The position numbers and the translations under genes were made by a program. A model generated the notes under the pieces. The model worked only from the letters and a program-made list of their open reading frames with translations, was not told where the DNA came from and made no database searches. From the NCBI GenBank assembly GCA_964349045.1, contig CAYGFI010000012.1, forward strand, positions 1 through 56,804: a DNA stretch of 56,804 nt. Reading direction: 5' to 3'. The DNA comes from JACJXF01 sp964349045 (GTDB taxonomy: Bacteria > Bacteroidota > Bacteroidia > Bacteroidales > GCA-2748055). This document shows, piece by piece, positions 1 through 8,588 of this stretch (position 1 is the first letter of the stretch; each line of letters starts with the position of its first letter).

Positions 1-115
1 GGGTTGGGGAGGGGCACTTGCTAAGTTACATTTAAAACCAAAACCAACTATATTCTTTATTTAATTTTTCTAAAAACATTTAGTTAATTAAGACATATTT
101 TTTTGAAACTTTAAC

Positions 116-1315
116 TTGAAAACACACACATACATATTTCCCCTCAAAACCCTCGTTTCCCTTCTATTACACAGGAGATATGATATTTTTTACCTGAGAA
201 ATTTCTTTTTATTTCTTGGAATTCTTTTGTTTTTCGGCTTTAATATTACGTTTTCTCAGAACCATGATTGCTGGAACAATTTCAGAGGCGATGCCCGGTT
301 ATCAGGCGTAAGTGATGCAGTAATTCCTGACAAACCTGATCTCCTCTGGACTTTCAAAGCAAACGATAGTTTCAAAGCCTCTCCCGTGGTATGCAAAAAC
401 ACCATTGTGATCGGTTCTGTTGATGGCAATGTGTACGGAATCACTTTGCAGGGGAAGCTTCTCTGGAAAATCAATACAGAAAACAGTATCGAGTCTCCTG
501 CACTTATCGTCGAAGATGTTGCCTATATAGGAAATCTTAACGGGGAATTATTTGCAATTGAATTAATCTCCGGTAAAATTCTCTGGACTTATAAAACAGA
601 TAACCAGATCATGGGTTCTTCGAATTATTTCAGCAATGGCATTAACAGGATCATAGTTGTTGGCAGTTACGATTATTGTCTGCATGGTGTCGACATGAAA
701 ACCGGCAAGGGACTTTGGAAATATGAGGCTGATAATTTTATTAACGGATCTCCGTCCATTTACAAGGGCCAGGTGATATTTGGCGGCTGCGATGGATTGT
801 TGCACCAGGTAAATGCTGCGAACGGCATCCTCAAAAAACGAATTGAAGTGGCTACATACGTGGCCGGGTCGGTAGCGGTTGAGGATGGAATGGCCTATGT
901 CGGAGATTACGACGGTAAGTTTTCATGCCTCGATATTAACAGTATGAAAATCTTGTGGGTTTTCCTGAATGAATCAGTAAAACAGCCTTTTATTGCATCG
1001 CCGGCAATATCAGAAACGAAAGTTTTCATAGGTAACAGGGATAAATACCTTTACTGCCTTGATAAAAAGAACGGAAATCTGCAGTGGAAGATAAATACAG
1101 GAGGTGGTATAGATGCATCTCCTGTTCTTATTGCAAAAAGGCTTCTCGTTGCCAATATGCGGGGAGATTTATTATTGGTGGATACTTCGGATGGTAAAAT
1201 AAGCTGGAGCTATGAAATTGGAAGCCCCGTGGCTGGAAATCCAGCCGTTATCGATAATTATATCATTGCAGGGGCCAATGATGGTAGAGTTTATTGTTTT
1301 GGAAAAAAAAGATGA
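116..1315 (+). CDS. PQQ-type beta-propeller repeat protein, exported
   Basis: The protein has 399 residues. A hydrophobic stretch near residues 29-47, ending TFSQ, looks like a signal peptide or N-terminal anchor. It is followed by about seven repeats of the PQQ-propeller type, with recurring blocks such as KLLWKINTENSIESP, KILWTYKTDNQIMGSS and KISWSYEIGSPVAGNP. Each repeat carries the W near the end of one blade and the G-x-V-Y/F-x-L motif of the next. Such propellers are usually periplasmic scaffolds, as in BamB; no enzyme domain is visible, so a PQQ-dependent dehydrogenase is unlikely. No in-frame ATG exists before the hydrophobic stretch, so TTG at 116 is the best start. The next gene starts at the base after the stop codon, so the two are translationally coupled. 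The substrate or partner is unknown. Confidence 0.8.
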   Translation: MKTHTYIFPLKTLVSLLLHRRYDIFYLRNFFLFLGILLFFGFNITFSQNHDCWNNFRGDARLSGVSDAVIPDKPDLLWTFKANDSFKASPVVCKNTIVIGSVDGNVYGITLQGKLLWKINTENSIESPALIVEDVAYIGNLNGELFAIELISGKILWTYKTDNQIMGSSNYFSNGINRIIVVGSYDYCLHGVDMKTGKGLWKYEADNFINGSPSIYKGQVIFGGCDGLLHQVNAANGILKKRIEVATYVAGSVAVEDGMAYVGDYDGKFSCLDINSMKILWVFLNESVKQPFIASPAISETKVFIGNRDKYLYCLDKKNGNLQWKINTGGGIDASPVLIAKRLLVANMRGDLLLVDTSDGKISWSYEIGSPVAGNPAVIDNYIIAGANDGRVYCFGKKR

Positions 1316-2623
1316 ATGTTTATGAAGATAATGCACATCATACCCGGTTCAGGAGGAAGTTTTTATTGCGGAAACTGCCTTCGCGACAGTAAATTTGTTG
1401 AAGCCTTACGAAACTCGGACCACAAGGCGGTTAAGCTCCCGATGTACCTGCCTCTCTTTGCAGATGAACACGACCTGTCGCGTGAAATTCCTGTTTTTTA
1501 CGGGGCAATAAGCATTTACCTCAAGCAGTTATTTCCTGTTTTCAGAAAAGCGCCTCCCTGGGTGGATAAAATGCTGAACTCAAAAGCCATGCTTAAACTG
1601 GCATCCCGCTTTGCCGGATCTACCCGTGCCAGGGGACTTGAAGAAATGACAGTTTCAATGTTGATGGGTGAACATGGTCAGCAAAAAGAAGAGCTCGAAA
1701 AAATGGTTGACTGGATTGTTGAAAACTGTGAACCGGATGTGATCCATCTCTCTAACGCGCTCCTTCTGGGTCTCGCGGGAAGGTTGTCTGAACGAATGAA
1801 TGTGCCCGTGGTTTGCTCTCTTCAGGATGAGGATGTCTGGGTGGATGTTATGAAACCCGGGGCGCGGGAAAAAGTGTGGGAGCTTATGTCAGAAGGCGTA
1901 GCTCATGTCAAATGCTTCATCTCAGTCAGCGATTTTTATGCAAAGGAAATGCTGAAGAAAATGCACATTCCGAAGGATAAACTGGAAACTGTGCATATCG
2001 GTGTATTCCCCGAAGACTACGAATTTATCCCTCCCTTTGAAAAGCAAAGAAATATTGGCTTTGTCTCAAGAATGTGTGAGGAAAACGGACTGGATATTCT
2101 CGTCGATGCTTTTATTGATCTCAGGAAAAGCCCGGGTTATGATGATGTAAGGCTTATTCTCACAGGCGGCTCAACGGGTGATGATAAAAAATATATAAAA
2201 CGGCTGAGACTTAAACTCAGAATGAACGGCTTACTCCGGCAGGTTGAATTTCACGATGATTTTGAGACAGAGGGGCTAAGAGAGTATTTTAAAAAAGTAT
2301 CACTGATTTCAGTGCCTGTGCGTAAAGGAGAAGCTTTTGGCATATACCTACTTGAAGCCATGGCTTCCGGAATCCCTGTAATCCAGCCTGCATTGGGGGC
2401 TTTTCCCGAAATTGTAAATTCTTCCGGGGGAGGTGTGATATATGAACCAAACACACCCTCAGTATTATCGGGAGTCTTAAAAAAACTTTTATCTGATCCG
2501 GGGGAGTTGAACCGTCTTGCAACTCAGGCCAGAAAAGGTGTTGAGAAAAAATTCCATCTTAAAGACCAGGTTGGAAAAATGATCAGGATTTATCAGTCGG
2601 CAATTGCAGATAACAACATTTAA
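1316..2623 (+). CDS. Family 4 glycosyltransferase
   Basis: This 435-residue protein has a GT-B fold. The N-terminal part opens MKIMHIIPGSGGSFYCGNC, the nucleotide-independent half seen in many Bacteroidota GT4 enzymes. The C-terminal half has the glycosyltransferase group 1 pattern: IGFVSRMCEENGLDILVDAF near residue 240, then RKGEAFGIYLLEAMASGIPV (E-x7-E-like region) and GVIYEP near residue 375. It presumably transfers a sugar from an NDP-sugar in the cytoplasm to a lipid or surface glycan; the acceptor cannot be told. The first ATG abuts the upstream stop; a second ATG six bases on, at 1322 (MKIMHII), is the more family-like start. It is co-transcribed with the propeller gene. In related genomes I recall this pair next to an ABC/FtsX pair, which here lies 1.8 kb further on. 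Confidence 0.85.
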   Translation: MFMKIMHIIPGSGGSFYCGNCLRDSKFVEALRNSDHKAVKLPMYLPLFADEHDLSREIPVFYGAISIYLKQLFPVFRKAPPWVDKMLNSKAMLKLASRFAGSTRARGLEEMTVSMLMGEHGQQKEELEKMVDWIVENCEPDVIHLSNALLLGLAGRLSERMNVPVVCSLQDEDVWVDVMKPGAREKVWELMSEGVAHVKCFISVSDFYAKEMLKKMHIPKDKLETVHIGVFPEDYEFIPPFEKQRNIGFVSRMCEENGLDILVDAFIDLRKSPGYDDVRLILTGGSTGDDKKYIKRLRLKLRMNGLLRQVEFHDDFETEGLREYFKKVSLISVPVRKGEAFGIYLLEAMASGIPVIQPALGAFPEIVNSSGGGVIYEPNTPSVLSGVLKKLLSDPGELNRLATQARKGVEKKFHLKDQVGKMIRIYQSAIADNNI

Positions 2624-2760
2624 TATTTAAGAGAGATGTACAAGCAGGAGATTTGAAAAACTAATTTCCAAGGTGAAACCATAACTTCACTTATACAAAC
2701 CTGATTTCTTTCCAACTCCTTCTTTTGAAAATTATCTGTTAATAAATAATTTGATTTTCA

Positions 2761-2793
2761 TTTGATACAATTAATGAATTTGAATTATCTTTG
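2761..2793 (+). promoter_or_regulatory. Bacteroidota-type promoter of the XRE gene
   Basis: A TTTG box at 2761-2764 is followed after exactly 21 bases by TATCTTTG at 2786-2793. This matches the Bacteroidota primary sigma consensus TTTG-N19-21-TANNTTTG. Transcription would start near 2800, about 15 bases before the start codon of the XRE gene. Confidence 0.65.
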
Positions 2794-2807
2794 ACAATAT
2801 TAGTCAA
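2791..2807 (+). promoter_or_regulatory. Candidate XRE operator (inverted repeat over the -7 box)
   Basis: TTGAC at 2791-2795 and GTCAA at 2803-2807 form a perfect 5-base inverted repeat separated by 7 bases. It overlaps the last bases of the -7 element and the likely transcription start, just upstream of a small XRE regulator. This is the usual geometry for autorepression by such proteins, including controller proteins of restriction-modification systems. The binding itself is inferred. Confidence 0.45.
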
Positions 2808-2815
2808 CACACAAA

Positions 2816-3118
2816 ATGTCAACAGTAGGACTGCAATTACGGGAATTGAGAGAAAAGGCCGGTATTTCTTTACGGAAAGCTGCGGTAGCCATCGACATTG
2901 ATGTGGCTATACTGAGCAAGATGGAACGTGGCGAAAGAAAATTTTCAAAGGAGTTGGTTTTAAAATTAGCAGAACTCTATAAAACTAATCCTGAAAAACT
3001 GGTTATTGGTTATTTAAGCGAAAAAGTACTTTACGAATTGCAGGAAGAAGAATTTGGGCTTGAAGCATTAAAGTTTGCTGAAAAACAATTGAAATACAAA
3101 AATAGGGTTAAGGGATAA
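2816..3118 (+). CDS. XRE-family HTH regulator, controller-like
   Basis: This is a 100-residue protein with an HTH_3 domain over residues 5-60 (LRELREKAGISLRKAAVAID then ILSKMERGERKFSKELVLKL). The C-terminal tail is basic and helical (FAEKQLKYKNRVKG). In Bacteroidota, very similar small regulators usually sit directly before restriction-modification genes, acting as controller proteins. Here no methyltransferase or endonuclease follows: the next intact gene is RhuM at 3286. A consensus promoter and an overlapping inverted repeat lie just upstream, consistent with autoregulation. It may be an orphan left after loss of a neighbouring system, or the regulator of the RhuM gene. Confidence 0.8.
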   Translation: MSTVGLQLRELREKAGISLRKAAVAIDIDVAILSKMERGERKFSKELVLKLAELYKTNPEKLVIGYLSEKVLYELQEEEFGLEALKFAEKQLKYKNRVKG

Positions 3119-3277
3119 GGGATTAAGAAAATTAAAAACTCACTACTTACTCCCTATTACATATGCCTACTATACAATTTAAAAGACGATTTTATTCCGA
3201 AAAGTGATGAAGTTCAAAAAATCATCTCTGGCTTTATCAAATCCCTTAATCCCAAAACTAAAAGACTAAGCGACTAA
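3119..3277 (+). pseudogene. Possible C-terminal remnant of a four-helix-bundle (S23-like) protein
   Basis: Directly after the XRE stop codon the same reading frame stays open for about 52 codons to TAA at 3275-3277. Its last part, LKDDFIPKSDEVQKIISGFI (from 3179) followed by KSLNPKTK, resembles the C-terminal helix of the four-helix-bundle proteins found in many Bacteroidota (typically ISKMIxGLIKSL). There is no start codon of its own with a plausible N-terminus, so I read it as a remnant. The family match is by eye and weak. It could equally be non-coding sequence that happens to be open. Confidence 0.3.
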
Positions 3278-3295
3278 ACGACTAAATGACTAACA
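3264..3295 (+). repeat. Four tandem octamers overlapping the RhuM start
   Basis: GACTAA recurs at 3264, 3272, 3280 and 3288, an exact period of 8 with variable last two bases (GC, AC, AT, CA). The RhuM start codon (3286-3288) is made by the junction between the third and fourth unit. Gain or loss of a unit upstream of the ATG would change the leader, not the frame. Confidence 0.7.
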
Positions 3296-4287
3296 AAACC
3301 GAAATATTACTTTATCAAACCGAAGACGGCCAAACCAAAGTTGAAGTCCGTTTGGAAAATGAAACCGTTTGGCTTACCCAGGCACAAATGGTCGAATTGT
3401 TTCAAACTACAAAGCAAAATATAAGCCTTCATATCCGGAATATTTTTCAGGAGGGTGAATTACAGGAAGTTTCAGTTGTCAAGGATTACTTGACAACTGC
3501 TTCGGACGGTAAAAGCTACAAAACCAATTTTTATAATCTTGATGTAATAATTTCGGTGGGTTACCGTGTGAAATCCCACAGGGGAACGCAATTCAGGATT
3601 TGGGCAACTCAACAACTTAAAGAGTTTTTAATTAAGGGATTTGTACTGAATGATGAACGATTGAAAGAAACAGGGCATGCAAACCAATATTTTGAAGAAC
3701 TGTTTGAAAGGATAAGGGACATCCGCAGTTCAGAGAAAATATTTTATGCCAAAATTAAGGATATTTATGCAACAAGTATCGATTATTCACCAAACAGCGA
3801 ACAGGCACAACTATTTTTCGCTTCGGTTCAAAACAAAGTACACTGGGCGATACATGGGCATACCGCAGCCGAAGTAATTTACAACAGGGCAAATGCAGAT
3901 AATTCAAATATGGGTCTGACTTCATGGAAAAACAGTCCGGGAGGAAAAATCAGAAAAACGGATGTTTCAGTTGCTAAAAATTATTTATCGCAGGATGAAC
4001 TTTCCGAATTAAACCTGATTGTTGACCAATACCTTAGTTTCGCTGAATTACAGGCAAGAAACCGAAAACCTATGTATATGACAGACTGGGAAAGGAAATT
4101 GCATGATTTTTTAACATTGAATGAGAGGCAAATATTATTGGATGCCGGAAGAATATCTCATCAATTGGCAATGGAATTAGCTGAGAAGGAATTTGAGAAA
4201 TTCAATAGAAAACAAATTGAATTTTCTGACAAAAAAGCCCTCAAAAACCTCGAGGACGAATTAAAAAAACTTGATAAAAAGAAATAG
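3286..4287 (+). CDS. RhuM family protein
   Basis: This 333-residue protein has the standard RhuM start: EILLYQTEDGQTKVEVRLEN, then the DNA-binding-like ETVWLTQAQMVELFQTTKQN over about residues 26-47, and the conserved NLDVIISVGYRVKSHRGTQF near residues 85-104. Length is normal for the family (about 330-350). RhuM was named from a Salmonella pathogenicity island gene, but homologues are common in mobile and defence-associated regions, and the biochemical activity is not settled. The C-terminal half is charged and helical, ending in a lysine-rich tail. I see no complete Fic motif. With the XRE gene upstream it forms a probable two-gene accessory insert between the glycosyltransferase and ABC transporter genes. 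Confidence 0.85.
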   Translation: MTNKTEILLYQTEDGQTKVEVRLENETVWLTQAQMVELFQTTKQNISLHIRNIFQEGELQEVSVVKDYLTTASDGKSYKTNFYNLDVIISVGYRVKSHRGTQFRIWATQQLKEFLIKGFVLNDERLKETGHANQYFEELFERIRDIRSSEKIFYAKIKDIYATSIDYSPNSEQAQLFFASVQNKVHWAIHGHTAAEVIYNRANADNSNMGLTSWKNSPGGKIRKTDVSVAKNYLSQDELSELNLIVDQYLSFAELQARNRKPMYMTDWERKLHDFLTLNERQILLDAGRISHQLAMELAEKEFEKFNRKQIEFSDKKALKNLEDELKKLDKKK

Positions 4288-4458
4288 CTTGTACCTAAAG
4301 AATATCAAATTAAGCTTGTTAATACCTCTATCAGTTTTCGCAAACTGCCAGAGACATTAAAACGAAGTTTGTTAGGTTTCTTTCTTTGAATTATTCGCAT
4401 GGTACAATAGTTTAACGGTAATTATTCCACATACATCGAAAGTTAAAATGAATTGCAA

Positions 4459-5139
4459 ATGCTTCAACTAAAAAATATATCCAAAAGCTACGGAATCCCC
4501 GGTGAAACAAATTTTCGCCAGGTTCTCAGCGACTTATCTTTTCATCTTGCTGAGGGGGAAAGTGCTGCCATCCTCGGCCCATCCGGCTCAGGAAAGACCA
4601 CCCTGCTGAATATTATTGGCACTCTGGATTTTCCCGATGCAGGTGAAATCCATTTTAAAAATGAAGATGTAAGGAGCTTTGACCACTCCGCCCTCGACAG
4701 ATTCAGAAACCGCGAGATCGGCTTTGTATTCCAGTTCCACCATTTGCTGCCTCAGTGCACTCTTCTGGAAAACATCCTTCTTCCGGCCATGTTGTTCAAA
4801 GACAAGTCGGAAAAGAAAAAAAGACAGATACGCGCCGAGGACCTCTTAAAACGAGTAGGAATATGGGACCACAAGGATAAGTTGCCAGGGAAAATGTCGG
4901 GAGGGGAATGCCAGCGTGCTGCAGTTGTACGTGCAATGATCAACAGCCCGTCATTGCTGCTCGCCGACGAGCCCAGCGGAGCCCTGGACCATAAAAACGC
5001 AGGTAACATTGCCGAACTGCTGATCGACCTTAACAAAAACGACGGACTCAGCCTTCTTGTCGTCACCCATTCTCTCGAACTTGCCGACAGAATGCAGAAA
5101 ACCTATCAGCTGGAAGACGGTAAACTGGTTATGAAATAG
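4459..5139 (+). CDS. ABC transporter ATP-binding protein, LolD/MacB type
   Basis: This ATPase has 226 residues from ATG 4459; a TTG two codons earlier is a poorer start. Walker A is GPSGSGKTT at residues 40-48, the Q-loop is VFQFHHLLPQ near 90-99, the signature is MSGGE at 146-150 (M for the usual L), Walker B is LLLADEP at 166-172, and the switch histidine is in VVTHS. Sequence style is that of the LolD/MacB/FtsE branch, whose members drive mechanical work on periplasmic or lipoprotein substrates rather than classical import. The permease starts 5 bases after the stop, so the two form one transporter. No substrate is shown by sequence; lipoprotein release or an outer-membrane process is plausible. 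Confidence 0.9.
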   Translation: MLQLKNISKSYGIPGETNFRQVLSDLSFHLAEGESAAILGPSGSGKTTLLNIIGTLDFPDAGEIHFKNEDVRSFDHSALDRFRNREIGFVFQFHHLLPQCTLLENILLPAMLFKDKSEKKKRQIRAEDLLKRVGIWDHKDKLPGKMSGGECQRAAVVRAMINSPSLLLADEPSGALDHKNAGNIAELLIDLNKNDGLSLLVVTHSLELADRMQKTYQLEDGKLVMK

Positions 5140-5144
5140 CCGCC

Positions 5145-8100
5145 ATGAATTTCTACCAATTCATAAAACAAAACCTGTTGTATTTCCGACAGAAGAATAT
5201 TTTTCTTGCTCTGGGAATCGCAATAAGTGCAACGGTTATTACCGGTTCACTTATCGTGGGAGACTCGGTGCGCTATAGTCTTAATAAAATTGTGGAAAAC
5301 CGTCTGGGCAAAATCACCCATGTGGTTAAATACGGCGACCGGTACTTCAGCTCTGACCTGGCCCCCAAACTGGCCGAAAATCTGAATGTGAAGACCGCTT
5401 CTGCCCTTTTAGTTGAAGGTATCGGGACCAGCAGCAGGGGTAGCATCAGAGTCGGGAATATCCAGGTGCTCGGAATCGGTAAGGGATTTGATGATATGGC
5501 CGGAATTCAGGATTATTACAGTAAACTATCAGGCGATGAGGTCATCCTTAGCAGTAATCTTGCAGAACGGTTGGGATTAACAATTGACGACGAGGTATTG
5601 CTGCGGCTCACAAAAGCCAGCCTGATTCCCCTCAGTGCGCCTTTTGTATCGGACAAGGAAAACGTAATTTCTGTGCGTCTCCGTATCGCTGGCATTGCCG
5701 GAACAGAGCAGATGGGAAGGTTTAACCTCAGGAATTCTCAGACCTCCCCCTATAATGCTTTTGTTTCCTATGAGAAGCTTTGCGAACTGATGAATTTCAA
5801 GGGAAAAGCAAACCTTATTTTCCTGGCAGCCGATGAAGATCTTACAATTGAACAGATTTCAAAGGGTATCAGGGAAAACTGGTCACTTTCCGATGCGGGG
5901 ATAAAACTCGAATCCCTTGTAGAACCCAATGAATTCAACCTTACCAGCGAGCGAGTATTTATTGACGAAATGGTTGCCGACGCTCTTCTGAAAACCAGGG
6001 GACTGAAATACCCCGTGTTTACTTATTTTGTCAATTCCCTGAAAACAAATGGGAAATCCACTCCTTATTCTTTTGTGTCAACCACAGCTGATTCGATGCT
6101 TTCTGACGATGAAATGATTATCAACGAATGGCTTGCCCGTGACCTGAATGCGGTGCCGGGTGACAGTATTGAAATGGAGTATTTTATCGTCGGACCTTTG
6201 CGTGAGCTCGATGTTCAGACAAAAAAGCTGAGGGTTAAGTCGGTTGTTAAAATAGAAGGACATTTTGCTGATGAAAAGCTGATGCCCGATTTGCCAGGAC
6301 TGTCGGATGCCGGGAACTGTCGCGACTGGGAAACAGGAATCCCGGTGAAGCTGGAGCAAATCCGCGACAAAGATGAGAACTACTGGAAAGAATACAAGGG
6401 CACCCCAAAAGCTTTCATATCCCTAAACACAGCTAAAAACCTCTGGTCGAACCGGTTTGGCAATTATACCGCATTCCGATACTCCGGCGAACTCACTTCG
6501 GAAGATGAACTTTCCGGCATTATTTTGTCGCTGCTGAGCCCTGAAAGTCTGGGTTTCAACATTGAGGAAGTGCGAAAAACCGGAGAAGTCGCATCCCAAA
6601 ACGGGGTGGATTTCAGCGGGCTTTTCACAGGTCTGAGCTTCTTCCTCCTGGCAGGCGGAGTGATCCTTACGATTCTGCTCTTCCTTATGAACATTGAAAA
6701 CCGTAATGAACAGATATCCACTTTGTCGGCTATGGGTATTCCTATGAAGTCGATCCGCAGGCTTATCCTTTCCGAAGGAATGATAATCGCGCTTGCGGGT
6801 TCCCTGCTTGGACTTTTGATGGCAGTATTTTACAACCAGGTCATTTTCTTTACCCTTAATGGGATTTGGAGCGATATTGTAAGAACGGATATGCTGGAGG
6901 TCGAAATCAGGTTGCAAACCATGCTTACCGGCATGGCCATTACAATGCTTATTTCCTGGCTCAGTATGTTTCTCCCCCTGAATGGATTCTTGAAGAAGAA
7001 ACTTCAAAGTCTCCAGAGAAGAGAAACCTCTGTAAACACCAAAAAAGTTCTGATTCTTGCTTTGGCAGCGACAATTATTTCAGGGATTTTGGGAATCGCA
7101 ATTATTGCAGCCCAGATTTTCAGGGGAGAGCTTACCAACCAGTCCGTTTTCTTTTTAGCGGGAGGATTAATCCTGGTTTCAGCGCTTGCAGGTTTTTATT
7201 ATCTGCTGAAAAGGCCTGTTAAGCAATCCGGCTCGGCTTTGTCATTGAACGGCCTGAGCAGGAAATCGGTTTACAGGAATCCTGTCAGGAGCATGAGCAT
7301 AGTAATTCTTTTTGCCATCGGCTCTTTCCTGGTGGTCACCACCGGGAGCAACCGTAAAAACCTTTTCAGGAACGCTGAGCAAAAGTCAAGCGGAACGGGA
7401 GGTTTTCTCTATTATGCCGAAACAACCGTTCCCGTTCTCCGGAACCTCAATGAGGCTGAAATCCGCTATGAATATGGCTTTAGCGAGTCTTACCGGTTTT
7501 ACCAGTTCAGGGTTTCCGAAGGCGACGATGCGAGTTGCCTGAATCTGAACAGGATTTCTAATCCCGCAATCCTTGGAGCAAATACCCCGGAATTAAAAGA
7601 CCGGTTCAGCTTTGTAACGCGGACCGAGTTCCTGGATAACAACGACCCATGGGCCTCCCTTGAACAGGAACTTCCGGGAGGTCTTATTCCCGCCATAGCT
7701 GACGAAACGGTAATTAAATGGGGTCTGGGCGGTAAGGTAGGCGACACCCTTATTTACAAGGATTCAAAAGGCGAGGATCTTCAGCTTCTTCTTATCGGGG
7801 GATTGGCTCCCTCGATTTTCCAGGGGAATGTGATTATCTCGGATAAGAATTTTTTAAAAAGTTTTCAGGAAAGCAGCGGAACCAAAGTTTTCCTGATCGA
7901 TGGCATGATGCAGGATACAAGCCTGATTTCAGAGGAAACCAGCATGGGATTGAGAGATTTCGGCTGGGAGATGACACTATCCTCCATAAGGCTTGCGGAG
8001 TTTAATTCCATTACAAACACATATCTCTCCATTTTTATGGTAATGGGTGCTCTGGGCTTGTTGCTGGGAACCGTCGGGCTTGCGATTATTCTGTTCAGAA

Positions 8101-8402
8101 GCATTATGGAGCGAAAGCAGGAGATTGCCCTTCTGCGGGCGGTGGGTTTCAGCAAATCCCGTATCCGCAGGCTGATCGTTGTCGAATACATGATTCTCCT
8201 GATCACTGGGGTTTGCATAGGCTTTTTCACCTCTGTCATTTCCACCCTTCCCTCCATCCTCAGTCCCGAAACGGGAGCCTCCATTACAGGAATCGTTCTG
8301 ATATTCATTTTTTTGTTGCTGAACGGCTGGGTCTGGACATATTTTATTGCCAGGCAGGCTCTACGGAACAAATCGATTTATGGGGCGTTGAGGAATGAGT
8401 GA
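5145..8402 (+). CDS. FtsX-family ABC permease, large two-module type
   Basis: At 1085 residues this is a fused permease. One membrane helix lies at about residues 19-40 (FLALGIAISATVITGSLIVG), followed by a large periplasmic MacB-like domain of about 450 residues. A first FtsX module of several helices lies at about 495-620 (FFLLAGGVILTILLFLMNIE). A linker with more helices, a second periplasmic domain and a terminal FtsX module follow at about 955-1075 (ending FIARQALRNKSIYGALRNE). The FtsX hallmark, a helix followed by R-x-E-I-A-L-L-R-A-V-G, occurs near residue 990 (KQEIALLRAVGFSKSRIRR). It partners the ATPase just upstream. Such big permeases are typical of Bacteroidota; the substrate is unknown. 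Confidence 0.9.
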   Translation: MNFYQFIKQNLLYFRQKNIFLALGIAISATVITGSLIVGDSVRYSLNKIVENRLGKITHVVKYGDRYFSSDLAPKLAENLNVKTASALLVEGIGTSSRGSIRVGNIQVLGIGKGFDDMAGIQDYYSKLSGDEVILSSNLAERLGLTIDDEVLLRLTKASLIPLSAPFVSDKENVISVRLRIAGIAGTEQMGRFNLRNSQTSPYNAFVSYEKLCELMNFKGKANLIFLAADEDLTIEQISKGIRENWSLSDAGIKLESLVEPNEFNLTSERVFIDEMVADALLKTRGLKYPVFTYFVNSLKTNGKSTPYSFVSTTADSMLSDDEMIINEWLARDLNAVPGDSIEMEYFIVGPLRELDVQTKKLRVKSVVKIEGHFADEKLMPDLPGLSDAGNCRDWETGIPVKLEQIRDKDENYWKEYKGTPKAFISLNTAKNLWSNRFGNYTAFRYSGELTSEDELSGIILSLLSPESLGFNIEEVRKTGEVASQNGVDFSGLFTGLSFFLLAGGVILTILLFLMNIENRNEQISTLSAMGIPMKSIRRLILSEGMIIALAGSLLGLLMAVFYNQVIFFTLNGIWSDIVRTDMLEVEIRLQTMLTGMAITMLISWLSMFLPLNGFLKKKLQSLQRRETSVNTKKVLILALAATIISGILGIAIIAAQIFRGELTNQSVFFLAGGLILVSALAGFYYLLKRPVKQSGSALSLNGLSRKSVYRNPVRSMSIVILFAIGSFLVVTTGSNRKNLFRNAEQKSSGTGGFLYYAETTVPVLRNLNEAEIRYEYGFSESYRFYQFRVSEGDDASCLNLNRISNPAILGANTPELKDRFSFVTRTEFLDNNDPWASLEQELPGGLIPAIADETVIKWGLGGKVGDTLIYKDSKGEDLQLLLIGGLAPSIFQGNVIISDKNFLKSFQESSGTKVFLIDGMMQDTSLISEETSMGLRDFGWEMTLSSIRLAEFNSITNTYLSIFMVMGALGLLLGTVGLAIILFRSIMERKQEIALLRAVGFSKSRIRRLIVVEYMILLITGVCIGFFTSVISTLPSILSPETGASITGIVLIFIFLLLNGWVWTYFIARQALRNKSIYGALRNE

Positions 8403-8431
8403 TAAAGAACAGTCTAGAGTTTGAGACCAGA

Positions 8432-8518
8432 GCAAGAGGAAAAGCAGTTTAGAGTTTGAGTTTCGAGCTACAGGAAGAGTCACACTCAATACTCAAACTT
8501 TTGCTGTTTTCCTCTTGC
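8432..8518. repeat. Long imperfect stem-loop with internal direct repeats
   Basis: GCAAGAGGAAAA at 8432-8443 pairs with TTTTCCTCTTGC at 8507-8518. Inward of these, GCAGTTTAGAGTTTGAG partly pairs with CTCAAACTTTTGC. A near-copy of the left arm, CAGTCTAGAGTTTGAG, also lies just outside at 8410. The structure sits between the permease stop and TerC and could act as a processing site or weak terminator. There is no T-run, so terminator function is uncertain. Confidence 0.5.
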
Positions 8519-8588
8519 CCAAGAGGAAAATTATTGGACCCGCTAAACAAAATCGCATGAAAAAGCGTTTATCACCAAAATTTAAACC

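Noticed and set aside
4453..4458. TTG at 4453 as the start of the ABC ATPase
   Set aside because: ATG at 4459, in the same frame, gives the usual start MLQLKNISKSYG.
6423..7007. 194-codon open frame on the minus strand inside the permease gene
   Set aside because: Shadow of the permease coding region; no family motif, no signal, and biased residue use.
8403..8588. yybP-ykoY-type manganese riboswitch before TerC
   Set aside because: The leader contains an A/T-rich stem-loop but not the conserved double-loop elements of that class.
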